Notes under the pieces: generated by a model
Told to the model about the DNA's origin: nothing
The model's input: only the letters and a program-made list of their open reading frames with translations
The model's database searches: none
In this document: piece by piece, positions 1 to 7,184 of the stretch
Layout of the letters: each line of letters starts with the position of its first letter
Position numbering within the stretch: position 1 is the first letter of the stretch
Source of the DNA: Methanomassiliicoccus sp. UBA345
Lineage (GTDB): Archaea > Thermoplasmatota > Thermoplasmata > Methanomassiliicoccales > Methanomassiliicoccaceae
Reading direction: 5' to 3'
Length of the DNA: 29,370 nt
Assembly (NCBI GenBank): GCA_002504525.1
Contig: DATD01000002.1
Coordinates: 69,000-98,369 of the forward strand
Made by a program: the position numbers and the translations under genes

Positions 1-90
1 GGCTGCGGGGAACCCGCTCCCACCGGCAGGTGCATGGCCTGCAACATGATCGAGGAGCTGGAGAACAGGAAGAACGAGAGCGATGGATGA
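1..90 (+). CDS. C-terminal end of TtuA/Ncs6-like tRNA 2-thiolation protein (partial)
   Basis: Only the last 29 codons are present; the gene enters from the left edge in frame 1 and stops at TGA 88-90. The visible tail contains CGEPAPTGRCMACN, so Cys-Gly, then a Cys-x2-Cys pair, then an acidic/basic helix. This matches the C-terminal zinc finger of the archaeal TtuA/Ncs6 family of PP-loop ATPases, which activate a tRNA uridine or ribothymidine for 2-thiolation. That assignment rests on the finger alone, since the ATP-binding SGGxDS loop and the catalytic cysteines lie outside the window. Another zinc-finger protein with the same C-terminal pattern cannot be excluded. The next gene is on the opposite strand, so the two genes converge across a 77-bp gap. 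Confidence 0.55.
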   Translation, partial: GCGEPAPTGRCMACNMIEELENRKNESDG

Positions 91-167
91 TCGCCCATCA
101 AAAGGTCGGGAACGGCTGCCGAGCTGAGGGAAAAGGGTAAGAAAGGTAAGAGGGGGCGGGGCCCCGT

Positions 168-1445
168 TCAGATGAGCTCATGGTACTCGTACGCCTCGGC
201 GCCCTCGCCCAGGCAGTAGCGGACCTTGGTGAACTCCTTCTTGAGCTCCCAGACGTCCTTCTTGACGACCTCTGGATCCTCCTTCTTGACCACCACGCGG
301 TAGATGAGCCGGGCGACCTCTTCCATCTCGCCCTTCTCCATCCCCAGGCGGGTGAGCTCTTGCGTGCCGAGCCTGATGCCGGACGGCTTTACCGAGCTGG
401 TATCGCCAGGGAGCATGTTCTTGTTCACGATGATGTTGGCCTTTTCGAGGTCCAGAGCGACCTGGGCGCCGCCACCGTGTTTCGCTACGCTGACTGCCAG
501 AGTGTGCGATTCCGTGAAACCTAGGTGAGGGCACATGACATCGATGCCCATGTCGTACAGCGCGCTGCCCAGCGCCTTGGCGTTCTTGATGACCTGGCCG
601 GCATACTTCTTGCCGTAGATCTCGTACTCCGCCATGGTGACAGCGAGGGCGGCCATGGCGTGGAGGTGGTGGGAGGACGTCACACCAGGGAATGCGGCCT
701 TGCGCAGTTTTGCCTCGACGTCCTCGCTAAGGCCGTTGCCTACCAGAATGCCGTGGTTAGGGCCCGGGAAGGTCTTGTGGGTGCTGCCGGAGATAATGTC
801 CACGCCCTCCTTCAGGGGGTCTTGGAACTTCTTGCCGGCGATGAGGCCCAGGACGTGGGCAGCGTCGTACCACACCATGCAGCCAGCGTCCTGCAGGGCA
901 TCCTCGATCTCCTTGATGGGGGTGGGGAACAAGAACACCGAGAGGCCGAACTGGGCCACCTTGGGCTTCTCCTTGCGCAGGAACTTCCTCGTTGCATCGA
1001 TGTCGAGGTTCCAGTTCTTGTAGTCCCATGGGTAGTGAACGGGGTTAAGCCCCCGGAGGCCCACCGCGCCGAAAGGAGCGGTGGATATGTGCGCCCCGGA
1101 AGCCAGCTCAGGAGTGGCGATCTTGTCGCCGGGGTTGGTGAGGGCAAAGAGGACGGCAATGTTGGCGACGGTCCCCGAAATGGGTCGGACGTCGACGAAC
1201 TCCGCGTTGAAGATCCTCTTGGCAAGCTCCAGGCACTTCAGCTCGACCTTGTCCACATATATGTTGCCCTGGTAGTACCTCTTGCCGGGCATGCCCTCTG
1301 CGTAGCGGTCGTGGAAGTCGGAGATCATCATCTCCTTGGCCAGCGGGCTCATCAGGTTCTCGGAGGCGATCATGGGGAGCGACCGCTCGAACCAATTGGT
1401 GTGTTGCTTCACCTGCTCTCTAATCCAGCATGCATCCTCTTTCAT
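168..1445 (-). CDS. glyA: Serine hydroxymethyltransferase
   Basis: This 425-residue protein is a PLP-dependent fold-type I enzyme that interconverts serine and glycine and passes the one-carbon unit to a pterin (tetrahydrofolate or tetrahydromethanopterin; the sequence does not tell which). Visible signatures are the N-terminal LPMIASEN segment, the cofactor-stacking region YDAAHVLG near residues 193-200, and the PLP lysine within STHKTFPGPNHG (about K224). Length and spacing match archaeal GlyA. The ATG at 1445 is preceded by a box A-like element (TTTTATTAG, 1476-1484), which implies a short leader. It lies in the same direction as the upstream isomerase gene but has its own promoter in the 114-bp gap, so it is probably transcribed separately. 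It converges on the TtuA-like gene. Confidence 0.95.
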   Translation of the reverse strand: MKEDACWIREQVKQHTNWFERSLPMIASENLMSPLAKEMMISDFHDRYAEGMPGKRYYQGNIYVDKVELKCLELAKRIFNAEFVDVRPISGTVANIAVLFALTNPGDKIATPELASGAHISTAPFGAVGLRGLNPVHYPWDYKNWNLDIDATRKFLRKEKPKVAQFGLSVFLFPTPIKEIEDALQDAGCMVWYDAAHVLGLIAGKKFQDPLKEGVDIISGSTHKTFPGPNHGILVGNGLSEDVEAKLRKAAFPGVTSSHHLHAMAALAVTMAEYEIYGKKYAGQVIKNAKALGSALYDMGIDVMCPHLGFTESHTLAVSVAKHGGGAQVALDLEKANIIVNKNMLPGDTSSVKPSGIRLGTQELTRLGMEKGEMEEVARLIYRVVVKKEDPEVVKKDVWELKKEFTKVRYCLGEGAEAYEYHELI

Positions 1446-1475
1446 GAATGTTACCGCCTTGACATAAAGCAGCTT

Positions 1476-1484
1476 CTAATAAAA
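1476..1484 (-). promoter_or_regulatory. Box A for glyA
   Basis: The minus strand reads TTTTATTAG here, 31-39 nt upstream of the glyA ATG. That is the expected spacing for an archaeal TATA box driving a transcript with a very short leader. Confidence 0.45.
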
Positions 1485-1559
1485 CATGTTGTTACCGTCT
1501 TTCCTCGGGCTAATAGGGCTTCGAGGGCGGACGCGACGCGGCATCATGCGGTCGAAGCG

Positions 1560-2594
1560 CTACCGCCGGGACTTCAGCTCGTTTATGGACGTCACGGGTG
1601 TGGGGTCCACCTCCCTGAGCATCGCCAGATAGTAGCTTACGAAGTCGCCTAGCATGATGCCGTGAAGCGCGCTCTCCAGCGGTGAACCGCCTTCCAGATC
1701 TGCTACCACGGTATCGATGCCGTGCTCCATCAGCAGCTCGATGGTGGTGCGCATCAGGCTGGTGGCCTGGCATTGACCGGAGCGGGGGAGGAGCATGACC
1801 GGGCGGTTCCGCGGGTCCCTATCCCCATCGATCCATCCTACGATCTGGTTGTGGTCCATCTCAGGGGCCTCGCCCGAGAGGCACAACATCTTGGAGTTCT
1901 CGTTGATCTGGGTCTGCCAGCGCGTCGCCGCCGAGCGCAGGGGGCGGGGAGCGTACACGAACGGGACGGAGTCCAACAGGCGCCGGGCGATCTGCTTGGC
2001 CGCGTTATTCGATTCGGGAGAACCGGGCAGCAGATCGCGCATGAGAGATTCCAGCTCCGGGACGAAGGGGCGGATATCGCTCGCCATGGGCGCCAGGCCA
2101 GCTGATTCCACGACCCCTGCCGCCGAGCCTAGCAGGTAGCCGAGCGCTGCCCGCGGCTGAAGCCCCGGAGGCACATGGACCACATCCCGTCCGTCCTGTT
2201 GGGCCATCTCCATGATGCGGCCGCCGGACGTGATCACCACCGTAGGGCAGCCGCGATCCTTGGCGGAGCCGTACATGGAGAGCGTCTCGCGGGTGTTGCC
2301 GGAATAGGAGATGAGGATGACAAGCGTGCGCTCGTCCGCCCAGCGCGGCAGGGCCGTGTCCCTGACAACAAAGGTGGGCGCACTGGAGTTCATGGCCATG
2401 TACTCGGCGAGAACGTCGCCTCCCATGGCCGAGCCGCCGAGGCCTCCCACCAGGACCGTATCTGCTTCTATGTCCCTTCGGCCGGTCGCTCGAAGGGAGG
2501 AGGTCAGCTGGGAGGGAAAGGATGTCATCTGGTCCAGCATGCCCGATGTATCTATTCGGGTGAGAGAGGCCAGGTCATCCAGTTGCGCTAGCAT
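1560..2594 (-). CDS. Bifunctional phosphoglucose/phosphomannose isomerase
   Basis: This 344-residue SIS-domain protein interconverts glucose-6-phosphate or mannose-6-phosphate with fructose-6-phosphate in the cytoplasm, feeding gluconeogenesis and surface glycan precursors. The first SIS domain has the phosphate-binding GGLGGSAMGGD loop (about 50-60) and SYSGNTRET (about 96-104). Family catalytic residues are visible: Glu in NENSK (E232) and His in PEMDHNQ (H248). The length equals that of the archaeal/bacterial bifunctional family (TIGR02128 type), shorter than classical PGI. The start ATG at 2594 is preceded closely by GGGGAGGG and, 24-35 nt upstream, by an AT-rich box A (2618-2629). That spacing leaves at most a few bases of leader. 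It is divergent from ribB. Confidence 0.93.
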   Translation of the reverse strand: MLAQLDDLASLTRIDTSGMLDQMTSFPSQLTSSLRATGRRDIEADTVLVGGLGGSAMGGDVLAEYMAMNSSAPTFVVRDTALPRWADERTLVILISYSGNTRETLSMYGSAKDRGCPTVVITSGGRIMEMAQQDGRDVVHVPPGLQPRAALGYLLGSAAGVVESAGLAPMASDIRPFVPELESLMRDLLPGSPESNNAAKQIARRLLDSVPFVYAPRPLRSAATRWQTQINENSKMLCLSGEAPEMDHNQIVGWIDGDRDPRNRPVMLLPRSGQCQATSLMRTTIELLMEHGIDTVVADLEGGSPLESALHGIMLGDFVSYYLAMLREVDPTPVTSINELKSRR

Positions 2595-2617
2595 GCCCTC
2601 CCCATTGTCGAAAGGGC

Positions 2618-2629
2618 ATAATTATAATT
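2618..2629 (-). promoter_or_regulatory. Box A for the PGI/PMI gene
   Basis: The minus strand reads AATTATAATTAT, 24-35 nt before the start codon at 2594. It is a strong TATA-like element in a GC-rich surrounding. Confidence 0.5.
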
Positions 2630-2698
2630 GCTGACCTGAGTGGCGTCTTTGATGCTTTCCGGGGGCCGATAGGTACCATTTTTCTTGTACTTACATTC

Positions 2699-2709
2699 AA
2701 AAATAAATA
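2699..2709 (+). promoter_or_regulatory. Box A for the rib operon
   Basis: The plus strand reads AAAAATAAATA, 28-38 nt before the ribB ATG at 2737. It is the only AT-rich element before the four-gene rib cluster, so it probably drives the whole operon with little or no leader on ribB. Confidence 0.5.
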
Positions 2710-2736
2710 CGGTCGACAATATGGCCATAGGACACA

Positions 2737-3444
2737 ATGACCGCGAATCTAGAGGAAGCTATCAAAGCCCTGCGTGAAGGCAGGTTCGTACTCATCTTTG
2801 ACTCGGACAGCAGGGAGGCGGAGACCGATATGGTGATCGCCTCGGAGAAGATGACGTATGAGTCGGTCCGCAGCATGCGCAAGGATGCGGGAGGTCTCAT
2901 ATGCACGACCGTTCCGGCCGAGACCTGGCAGAAGCTTGACCTCCCGTACCTTGCCGAGCTGTTCGTGGAGGCATACAACAAGCATCCTGGCATTAGATTG
3001 CTGGCTCCCACCGACCTGCCGTACGATACCAAGTCGGCGTTCGGAATAACGATCAATCACCGCCGCACATTCACTGGGATCCCGGACAATGACCGCGCCC
3101 TGACCATCTCGGAGCTCGCCAAGCTCGGCCAAAGGGTGGAGGGCATGACACAGGACGAGGCGAAGGAGGCGCTGGGGAAGGAATTCAGAGCGCCTGGCCA
3201 TGTCTTCCTGTTGAACTCTCAGCCGGGCATGCTCAACGACCGCAAGGGCCACACCGAGCTCTCGTCCTCCTTGCTCACGATGGCCGGGATGTATCCCTCG
3301 GCCACGGTATGTGAGATGCTGGGCGAGGATGGCAGGTCCCTGCGCAAGGAAAAGGCTCAAGAGTATGCCCGCCGTTCCGGACTTGTATACCTCGACGGCG
3401 CCGAGATCATCGACGCCTGGAAGGCCAGCAAGTGGTCCAGATGA
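2737..3444 (+). CDS. ribB: 3,4-dihydroxy-2-butanone 4-phosphate synthase
   Basis: RibB splits ribulose 5-phosphate into formate and 3,4-dihydroxy-2-butanone 4-phosphate, the four-carbon building block of lumazine. The 235-residue protein is a monofunctional DHBP synthase with no fused GTP cyclohydrolase II domain, as expected in archaea, which use other enzymes for the GTP branch. Signatures: the acidic Mg-binding loop DSDSREAETD (about 22-31), the INHRRTFTGIPDNDRALTI segment (substrate loop), GHVFLL, and the metal-ligand GHTE motif. The ATG at 2737 follows a box A at 2699-2709. It is the first gene of ribB-ribL-ribC-ribH, and its stop codon overlaps the ribL start as ATGA (3441-3444), implying translational coupling. 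Confidence 0.95.
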   Translation: MTANLEEAIKALREGRFVLIFDSDSREAETDMVIASEKMTYESVRSMRKDAGGLICTTVPAETWQKLDLPYLAELFVEAYNKHPGIRLLAPTDLPYDTKSAFGITINHRRTFTGIPDNDRALTISELAKLGQRVEGMTQDEAKEALGKEFRAPGHVFLLNSQPGMLNDRKGHTELSSSLLTMAGMYPSATVCEMLGEDGRSLRKEKAQEYARRSGLVYLDGAEIIDAWKASKWSR

Positions 3445-3884
3445 CCAGGGTGATGGCAAGCGGAGTGTTCGACATACTGCACAGCGGGCATGTGCACTAC
3501 CTCAGCGAAGCGAAGAACCTCGGCGACGAACTGGTGGTGGTGGTGGCGACCGACGCTACCGTCAGGAGGAGGAAGCATATGCCCATCACGCCGGAGAAGA
3601 TGCGCTTGGAGCTGGTGAACAGCCTCAAACCGGTCGATCGCGCGGTCCTCGGGAGGGAAGGGGACATGTACAAGGTGGTCGAGGAGATCCGGCCGGACAT
3701 AATTGCCATCGGATACGACCAGACGTTCGACGAGAAGGTAGTGGAGGCCGAGCTGAGAAAGAGGGGGCTTGATACCAAGGTGGTCCGGCTGTCCCACTAC
3801 TCGGCCGATCTGGACGGCACCAGAAAGATCATCCAGAGGATCATAGAATGGCACTCCTCCAACTGCCACGGGGGCGACTCATGA
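3441..3884 (+). CDS. ribL: Archaeal FAD synthase (FMN adenylyltransferase)
   Basis: RibL transfers AMP from ATP or CTP-type donors to FMN, making FAD. The 147-residue product is a nucleotidyltransferase of the HxGH class: GVFDILHSGHVHYL near the N-terminus supplies the HSGH active site, VRRRKHMPITPEKMR follows, and IGYDQ marks the second nucleotide-binding segment. I place the start at ATG 3441, which overlaps the ribB TGA as ATGA. A GTG at 3432 in the same frame would add three residues but lies inside ribB and is less likely. The C-terminus (NCHGGDS) carries the only cysteine of the protein. From memory, the characterised Methanocaldococcus RibL has conserved C-terminal cysteines affecting activity, so a single one here is notable. 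The stop overlaps the ribC start, again as ATGA. Confidence 0.9.
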   Translation: MTRVMASGVFDILHSGHVHYLSEAKNLGDELVVVVATDATVRRRKHMPITPEKMRLELVNSLKPVDRAVLGREGDMYKVVEEIRPDIIAIGYDQTFDEKVVEAELRKRGLDTKVVRLSHYSADLDGTRKIIQRIIEWHSSNCHGGDS

Positions 3885-4348
3885 AGCTTATCGGCATCGC
3901 CGACACCACTTTCGCCAGGGTGGACATGGGTGCGGCAGCGATCGATGAGCTGCAGCGGACGGGCACCGGCTTCAAGGTGGTCCGGTACACCGTGCCGGGA
4001 GTGAAGGACCTGCCGGTGGCGTGCAAGAAGCTCATCGAGGAGCGGGGATGCGACATCGTCATGGCGCTTGGGATGCCCGGCCCCAAGGAGAAGGACAAGA
4101 ACTGCGCCCACGAGGCTTCGACCGGCCTCATTCGCGCGCAGCTGATGACCAATCATCACATCATAGAGGTGTTCGTCCACGAGGACGAGGCGACCGACCC
4201 CAAGACCTTGGCGTGGCTTGCCGAGATGAGGGCCAGGGAGCATGCCCGGAACGCCTACGACCTGCTGTTCCGCCCCGACGTTCTGATAAAGAACGCAGGA
4301 AAGGGGCTGCGGCAGGGATTCAAGGATGCCGGGCCAGCAAGGGAGTGA
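3881..4348 (+). CDS. ribC: Archaeal-type riboflavin synthase
   Basis: This enzyme dismutates two 6,7-dimethyl-8-ribityllumazine molecules to riboflavin. The 155-residue sequence belongs to the archaeal type, which is related to lumazine synthase and not to the bacterial two-domain RibE. Evidence: MKLIGIADTTFARVDMG at the N-terminus, RYTVPGVKDLPVACKKL, and the ALGMPGPKEKDKNCAHEAS segment. ATG 3881 overlaps the ribL TGA (ATGA) and is preceded by a G-rich stretch GGGGGCGA that could act as a ribosome binding site. An upstream in-frame ATG at 3848 would extend it by 11 residues into ribL, which family length does not favour. It sits six bases upstream of ribH. Confidence 0.92.
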   Translation: MKLIGIADTTFARVDMGAAAIDELQRTGTGFKVVRYTVPGVKDLPVACKKLIEERGCDIVMALGMPGPKEKDKNCAHEASTGLIRAQLMTNHHIIEVFVHEDEATDPKTLAWLAEMRAREHARNAYDLLFRPDVLIKNAGKGLRQGFKDAGPARE

Positions 4349-4354
4349 GTACAC

Positions 4355-4765
4355 ATGAAGAGATACAACATCGGAATAGTGGTATCGGAGTTCAACTTTG
4401 ACATAACCTCCATGATGCTGGAGCGGGCCAAGGCGCATGCCGCCTTCCTCGATGTCAACGTTTCCAAGGTGATGACCGTCCCTGGCGTGTACGACATGCC
4501 CCTCGCCATCAAGAGGCTGTGCGAGGAGGGCGAGATCGACGGCGTGGTGACGCTGGGCTGCGTGATCGAGGGAGAGACCGAACACGATGAGATCGTCATT
4601 CAGCACGCCGCCCGCAAGATCATCGACCTCAGCCTACAGTACGACAAGCCGGTGACGTTCGGCATCAGCGGTCCCGGGATGACGAGGCTGCAGGCCGAGG
4701 AGCGCATCGAGAAGGGACGCGACGCCATGGAGGCGTGCGTCAAGCTGCTCAAGAACCTCAGTTGA
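4355..4765 (+). CDS. ribH: 6,7-dimethyl-8-ribityllumazine synthase
   Basis: RibH condenses the RibB product with 5-amino-6-ribitylaminouracil to give lumazine. In known members it forms an icosahedral or pentameric shell in the cytoplasm. The 136-residue length is typical of archaeal RibH. Signatures are SEFNFDIT (aromatic substrate stacking by Phe near residue 13), TVPGVYDMPLAIKRL, GCVIEGETEHDEIV with the catalytic His near residue 77, and PVTFGISGPGMTRLQAEER. The ATG follows the ribC stop by six bases, with GGGAGTGAG overlapping that stop as a ribosome binding site. It is the last gene of the operon. A 9-bp inverted repeat lies just downstream. Confidence 0.95.
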   Translation: MKRYNIGIVVSEFNFDITSMMLERAKAHAAFLDVNVSKVMTVPGVYDMPLAIKRLCEEGEIDGVVTLGCVIEGETEHDEIVIQHAARKIIDLSLQYDKPVTFGISGPGMTRLQAEERIEKGRDAMEACVKLLKNLS

Positions 4766-4775
4766 AATCCATCCC

Positions 4776-4811
4776 GCCGAGCGCATCCTCCGCCGTCGGG
4801 GAGCGCTCGGC
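4776..4811. repeat. Inverted repeat downstream of ribH
   Basis: GCCGAGCGC (4776-4784) and GCGCTCGGC (4803-4811) are perfect 9-bp inverted arms with an 18-nt loop, starting 11 bp after the ribH stop. No T-run follows directly; a TTTTT tract occurs about 80 bp later (around 4894-4898). It could stabilise or end the rib transcript, but the function is inferred. Confidence 0.35.
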
Positions 4812-4923
4812 TGAAACATCATCTCAACATCATCGAGCGTCGCGATGTTCGTTGTGTCGACGAGCTGCCACGGTCACTGACGGCCATGACGTCCTTTTTC
4901 TACCCTGCCTTACGTGGTTCAAC

Positions 4924-4929
4924 AGGTGA
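4924..4929 (+). promoter_or_regulatory. Ribosome binding site fixing the NmrA-like start
   Basis: AGGTGA lies five bases before ATG 4935. It decides in favour of this ATG over the in-frame GTG at 4914, which has no such site. Confidence 0.6.
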
Positions 4930-4934
4930 ACGGC

Positions 4935-5837
4935 ATGGATGGCAGGGATACTATATTCGTGACCGGAGCGACCGGGAAACAGGGACATTCGGCCTGCCGC
5001 TACCTTAGGGAGGCGGGATGGGATGTGAAAGGATTGACGCGACATCCCGACAGCGAGGGCGGGAAGGACCTGAGGGCGATGGGCGTGGAGCTGGTGGTCG
5101 GGGACCTCGACGACGTTGGCTCCTACCGGAGCGCCCTCGACGGCGTGTACGGCGTCTTCGCCGTGCTGACCCCCTTCGAGAAGGGGCCTTCCACGGAGGT
5201 CAGACAAGGGAAAGGCCTCGCCGATGCCGCCATGGATGCGGGAGTGCAACATTTCGTTTACAGCTCCACCGGCGGGGCGGACCGCCATACCGGGATACCT
5301 CATTTCGAATCGAAGGGGGAGGTGGAGAGATACATCATGTCCACCGGACTGACGTGGACGTTCATCCGCCCGACCTACTTCATGGAGAATTTCAACTACC
5401 CCCGGCGGTGCCGCATGATCAAGGACGGCGAACTCATGTTCGCGCTTCCGCCAGATGTGCCGTTGCAGATGATCGCGCTTGACGACATCGGCTTCTTCGC
5501 CGCCATGGCGTTCGACCGCCTGGAGGAGATGGCGGGCCAGGGCATCGAGCTTGCCGGGGACTCGTTGACCATGCCCAAGGTGGCGGAGCTGCTTTCCAGG
5601 GAGCTGGGAATGAACGTCAGGTTCACCGAGCAATCGCTGGAGGACGTGGAGGACTTCGATCGCGATGCGTTCCTCATGCTTCAATGGTTCAGCGAGAAGG
5701 GCTACCAAGCCGATATCGCCGGGCTGAGACAGATGCACCCCGGCATGCTCACGTTCGAGAAGTGGCTAAGCAGCGGATACTGGCTGGGAACGGCAAAGAA
5801 AAGAGGGAAGAAGGTTATGGAAGGTATTCGCGCCTGA
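4935..5837 (+). CDS. NmrA-like NAD(P)-binding Rossmann protein
   Basis: This 300-residue protein is an atypical short-chain dehydrogenase of the NmrA/SDR family. The N-terminus has the nucleotide loop VTGATGKQGHSACRYL (GxxGxxG type) followed by a basic patch in LTRHPDS that suggests NADP(H). Further features are YSSTGGADRHTGIPHFESKGEVE, where Tyr/Lys of a classical SDR triad are not arranged in the usual YxxxK form, and the FIRPTYFMENF segment typical of NmrA/HSCARG-like members. Family members are redox sensors or reductases of small substrates; the substrate here cannot be told. The start follows a good ribosome binding site. The gene converges with the aminotransferase, leaving three bases between the stop codons. 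Confidence 0.85.
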   Translation: MDGRDTIFVTGATGKQGHSACRYLREAGWDVKGLTRHPDSEGGKDLRAMGVELVVGDLDDVGSYRSALDGVYGVFAVLTPFEKGPSTEVRQGKGLADAAMDAGVQHFVYSSTGGADRHTGIPHFESKGEVERYIMSTGLTWTFIRPTYFMENFNYPRRCRMIKDGELMFALPPDVPLQMIALDDIGFFAAMAFDRLEEMAGQGIELAGDSLTMPKVAELLSRELGMNVRFTEQSLEDVEDFDRDAFLMLQWFSEKGYQADIAGLRQMHPGMLTFEKWLSSGYWLGTAKKRGKKVMEGIRA

Positions 5838-5840
5838 CGC

Positions 5841-7031
5841 TCAGGCGACCTTGTTCATGTAGTCCTCGATGGAATCGAACGCCTTGGCCAGCGTCTCCAC
5901 TGGGGGCAGAAACACCGCGCGGAAGTGCATGCTCCCGAACTGAGGGCAGAACCCTGAGCCGGGAACGAGAAGCACATGGGCGTTGTGCAGCACGTCGAGA
6001 ACGAAGTCGTTGTCGTTCTTCCAGTGCTTCGATTCGATCTTCGGGAAGATGTAGAACGCCCCGTGAGGGGTGGCGGTGCTCAGACCCGGGATGGAGTTGA
6101 TCCTCTTCACCACGTAGTCGCGGCGCTCCCTCAGCTTGCGGTTCGTCACCTCAAGGTGGTCCTTCGGCCCTTCCAGCGCTTCGATGACCGCCATCTGGCA
6201 GGGGTTGTTGGCCGAGATCCTTAACCGGAGCTGGCGCATCATGCCCTCCTTGATCTCGTCCAGCTTTCCCTGTGGGTCATTGAACACCGTGTAGCCGAGC
6301 CTCCACCCGGGCAGCAGGTCGACCTTGGAGAAGCCGTTGAAGAGGATGACCGGAACGTCCTTGGACAGCGAGGCGGTGGAATGGTGGGTGCCGTCGAAGG
6401 TCATCAGGTCGTAGATCTCGTCGGAGATGATGAACAGGTCGTTCTCGCCCGCTATGTCGATTATCTCCTTCAGCACCTTGTCCGAGTACAGCGAGCCGGT
6501 GGGATTGTTCGGATTGATGATGGTGATGTACTTCGTCCGCGGAGTGATCTTCCTGCGTATGTCGTCCACATCAGGCTCCCAGCCGTTCGATTCGTCGGCG
6601 CGATAGGAAACGGGGACGCCGCCGAAGAACTTGGTGAACTCGCTGTAGGTCGGATAGCCGGGACCAGGGACCAGGACCTCGTCGCCGGCATCGATCACGG
6701 CCGCGGAGATGGTCTGTATGGCCTCCGTGACGCCGTTGGTGATTATGCAGTCGTCGATGCCCACGTTGATGCCGTTCTTCTGCCTCTCCTTCTCCAAGAT
6801 GGAGCGGCGAAGATCGACGTAGCCTTCCGAATCGGCATAGCCGTTGTCGTTCACTTCGACCGCCCGGCACAGCGCGTCACGGACGTGCTTGGGCGTTTCG
6901 AAGTCCCACTTGTTGGGATCACCTATGTGCAGCTTGATTATCTCGTGACCCTGCTTCTCCAGCTCCCTTGCAGGCAGAAGTATGTCGCGGATGGCGTAGG
7001 ACACGTCCATCGAGCGCTTGGTTGCCTTCAT
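5841..7031 (-). CDS. Class I/II aminotransferase, alanine aminotransferase-like
   Basis: This 396-residue PLP enzyme of fold type I transfers amino groups between an amino acid and 2-oxoglutarate or pyruvate. Visible residues: the PGPGYPTY segment, NPNNPTG (about 173-179), ISDEIYD (Asp and Tyr contacts to PLP, about 202-208) and the Schiff-base lysine in FNGFSKVDLLPGWRLGY (about K236). The C-terminal VLLVPGSGFCPQFGSMHFR places it near the AlaA/alanine aminotransferase branch, where PGSGFG-type loops bind substrate, though aspartate or broad-specificity transamination is possible. A box A (TATATATC on the minus strand, 7059-7066) lies 28-35 nt before the ATG and no ribosome binding site is visible, so the mRNA is probably leaderless. 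Confidence 0.9.
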   Translation of the reverse strand: MKATKRSMDVSYAIRDILLPARELEKQGHEIIKLHIGDPNKWDFETPKHVRDALCRAVEVNDNGYADSEGYVDLRRSILEKERQKNGINVGIDDCIITNGVTEAIQTISAAVIDAGDEVLVPGPGYPTYSEFTKFFGGVPVSYRADESNGWEPDVDDIRRKITPRTKYITIINPNNPTGSLYSDKVLKEIIDIAGENDLFIISDEIYDLMTFDGTHHSTASLSKDVPVILFNGFSKVDLLPGWRLGYTVFNDPQGKLDEIKEGMMRQLRLRISANNPCQMAVIEALEGPKDHLEVTNRKLRERRDYVVKRINSIPGLSTATPHGAFYIFPKIESKHWKNDNDFVLDVLHNAHVLLVPGSGFCPQFGSMHFRAVFLPPVETLAKAFDSIEDYMNKVA

Positions 7032-7058
7032 ACAGACCAGGGACGAAAAACAACTCCA

Positions 7059-7066
7059 GATATATA
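7059..7066 (-). promoter_or_regulatory. Box A for the aminotransferase
   Basis: The minus strand reads TATATATC, 28-35 nt upstream of ATG 7031, in a spacing that fits a leaderless transcript. Confidence 0.55.
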
Positions 7067-7146
7067 GGGACTTCTACCCTGCGGCGCGACATCGGTCGGC
7101 ACGCGGCACGTTCCAGATGCTGTATCTTGGCAGCGGGAACGCGACG

Positions 7147-7157
7147 TTTCAATATAG
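7147..7157 (+). promoter_or_regulatory. Box A for the MFS transporter
   Basis: TTTCAATATAG, 28-38 nt before the ATG at 7185. It pairs with the divergent aminotransferase promoter in the same 153-bp intergenic region. Confidence 0.45.
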
Positions 7158-7184
7158 TGCCTGGTCGGCTAGTCGTCATCGGTC

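Noticed and set aside
83..127. Short plus-strand frame starting at ATG 83
   Set aside because: It gives only 14 residues and overlaps the end of the TtuA-like gene out of frame; no support.
525..1652. Long plus-strand frame of 375 codons opposite glyA
   Set aside because: It is antisense to clear SHMT coding sequence, crosses into the next gene, and has the Val/His/Gly/Asp-rich composition typical of shadow frames in GC-rich DNA.
4894..4898. TTTTT tract as terminator of the rib operon
   Set aside because: A single five-T run 130 bp after ribH is weak evidence without 3'-end data.
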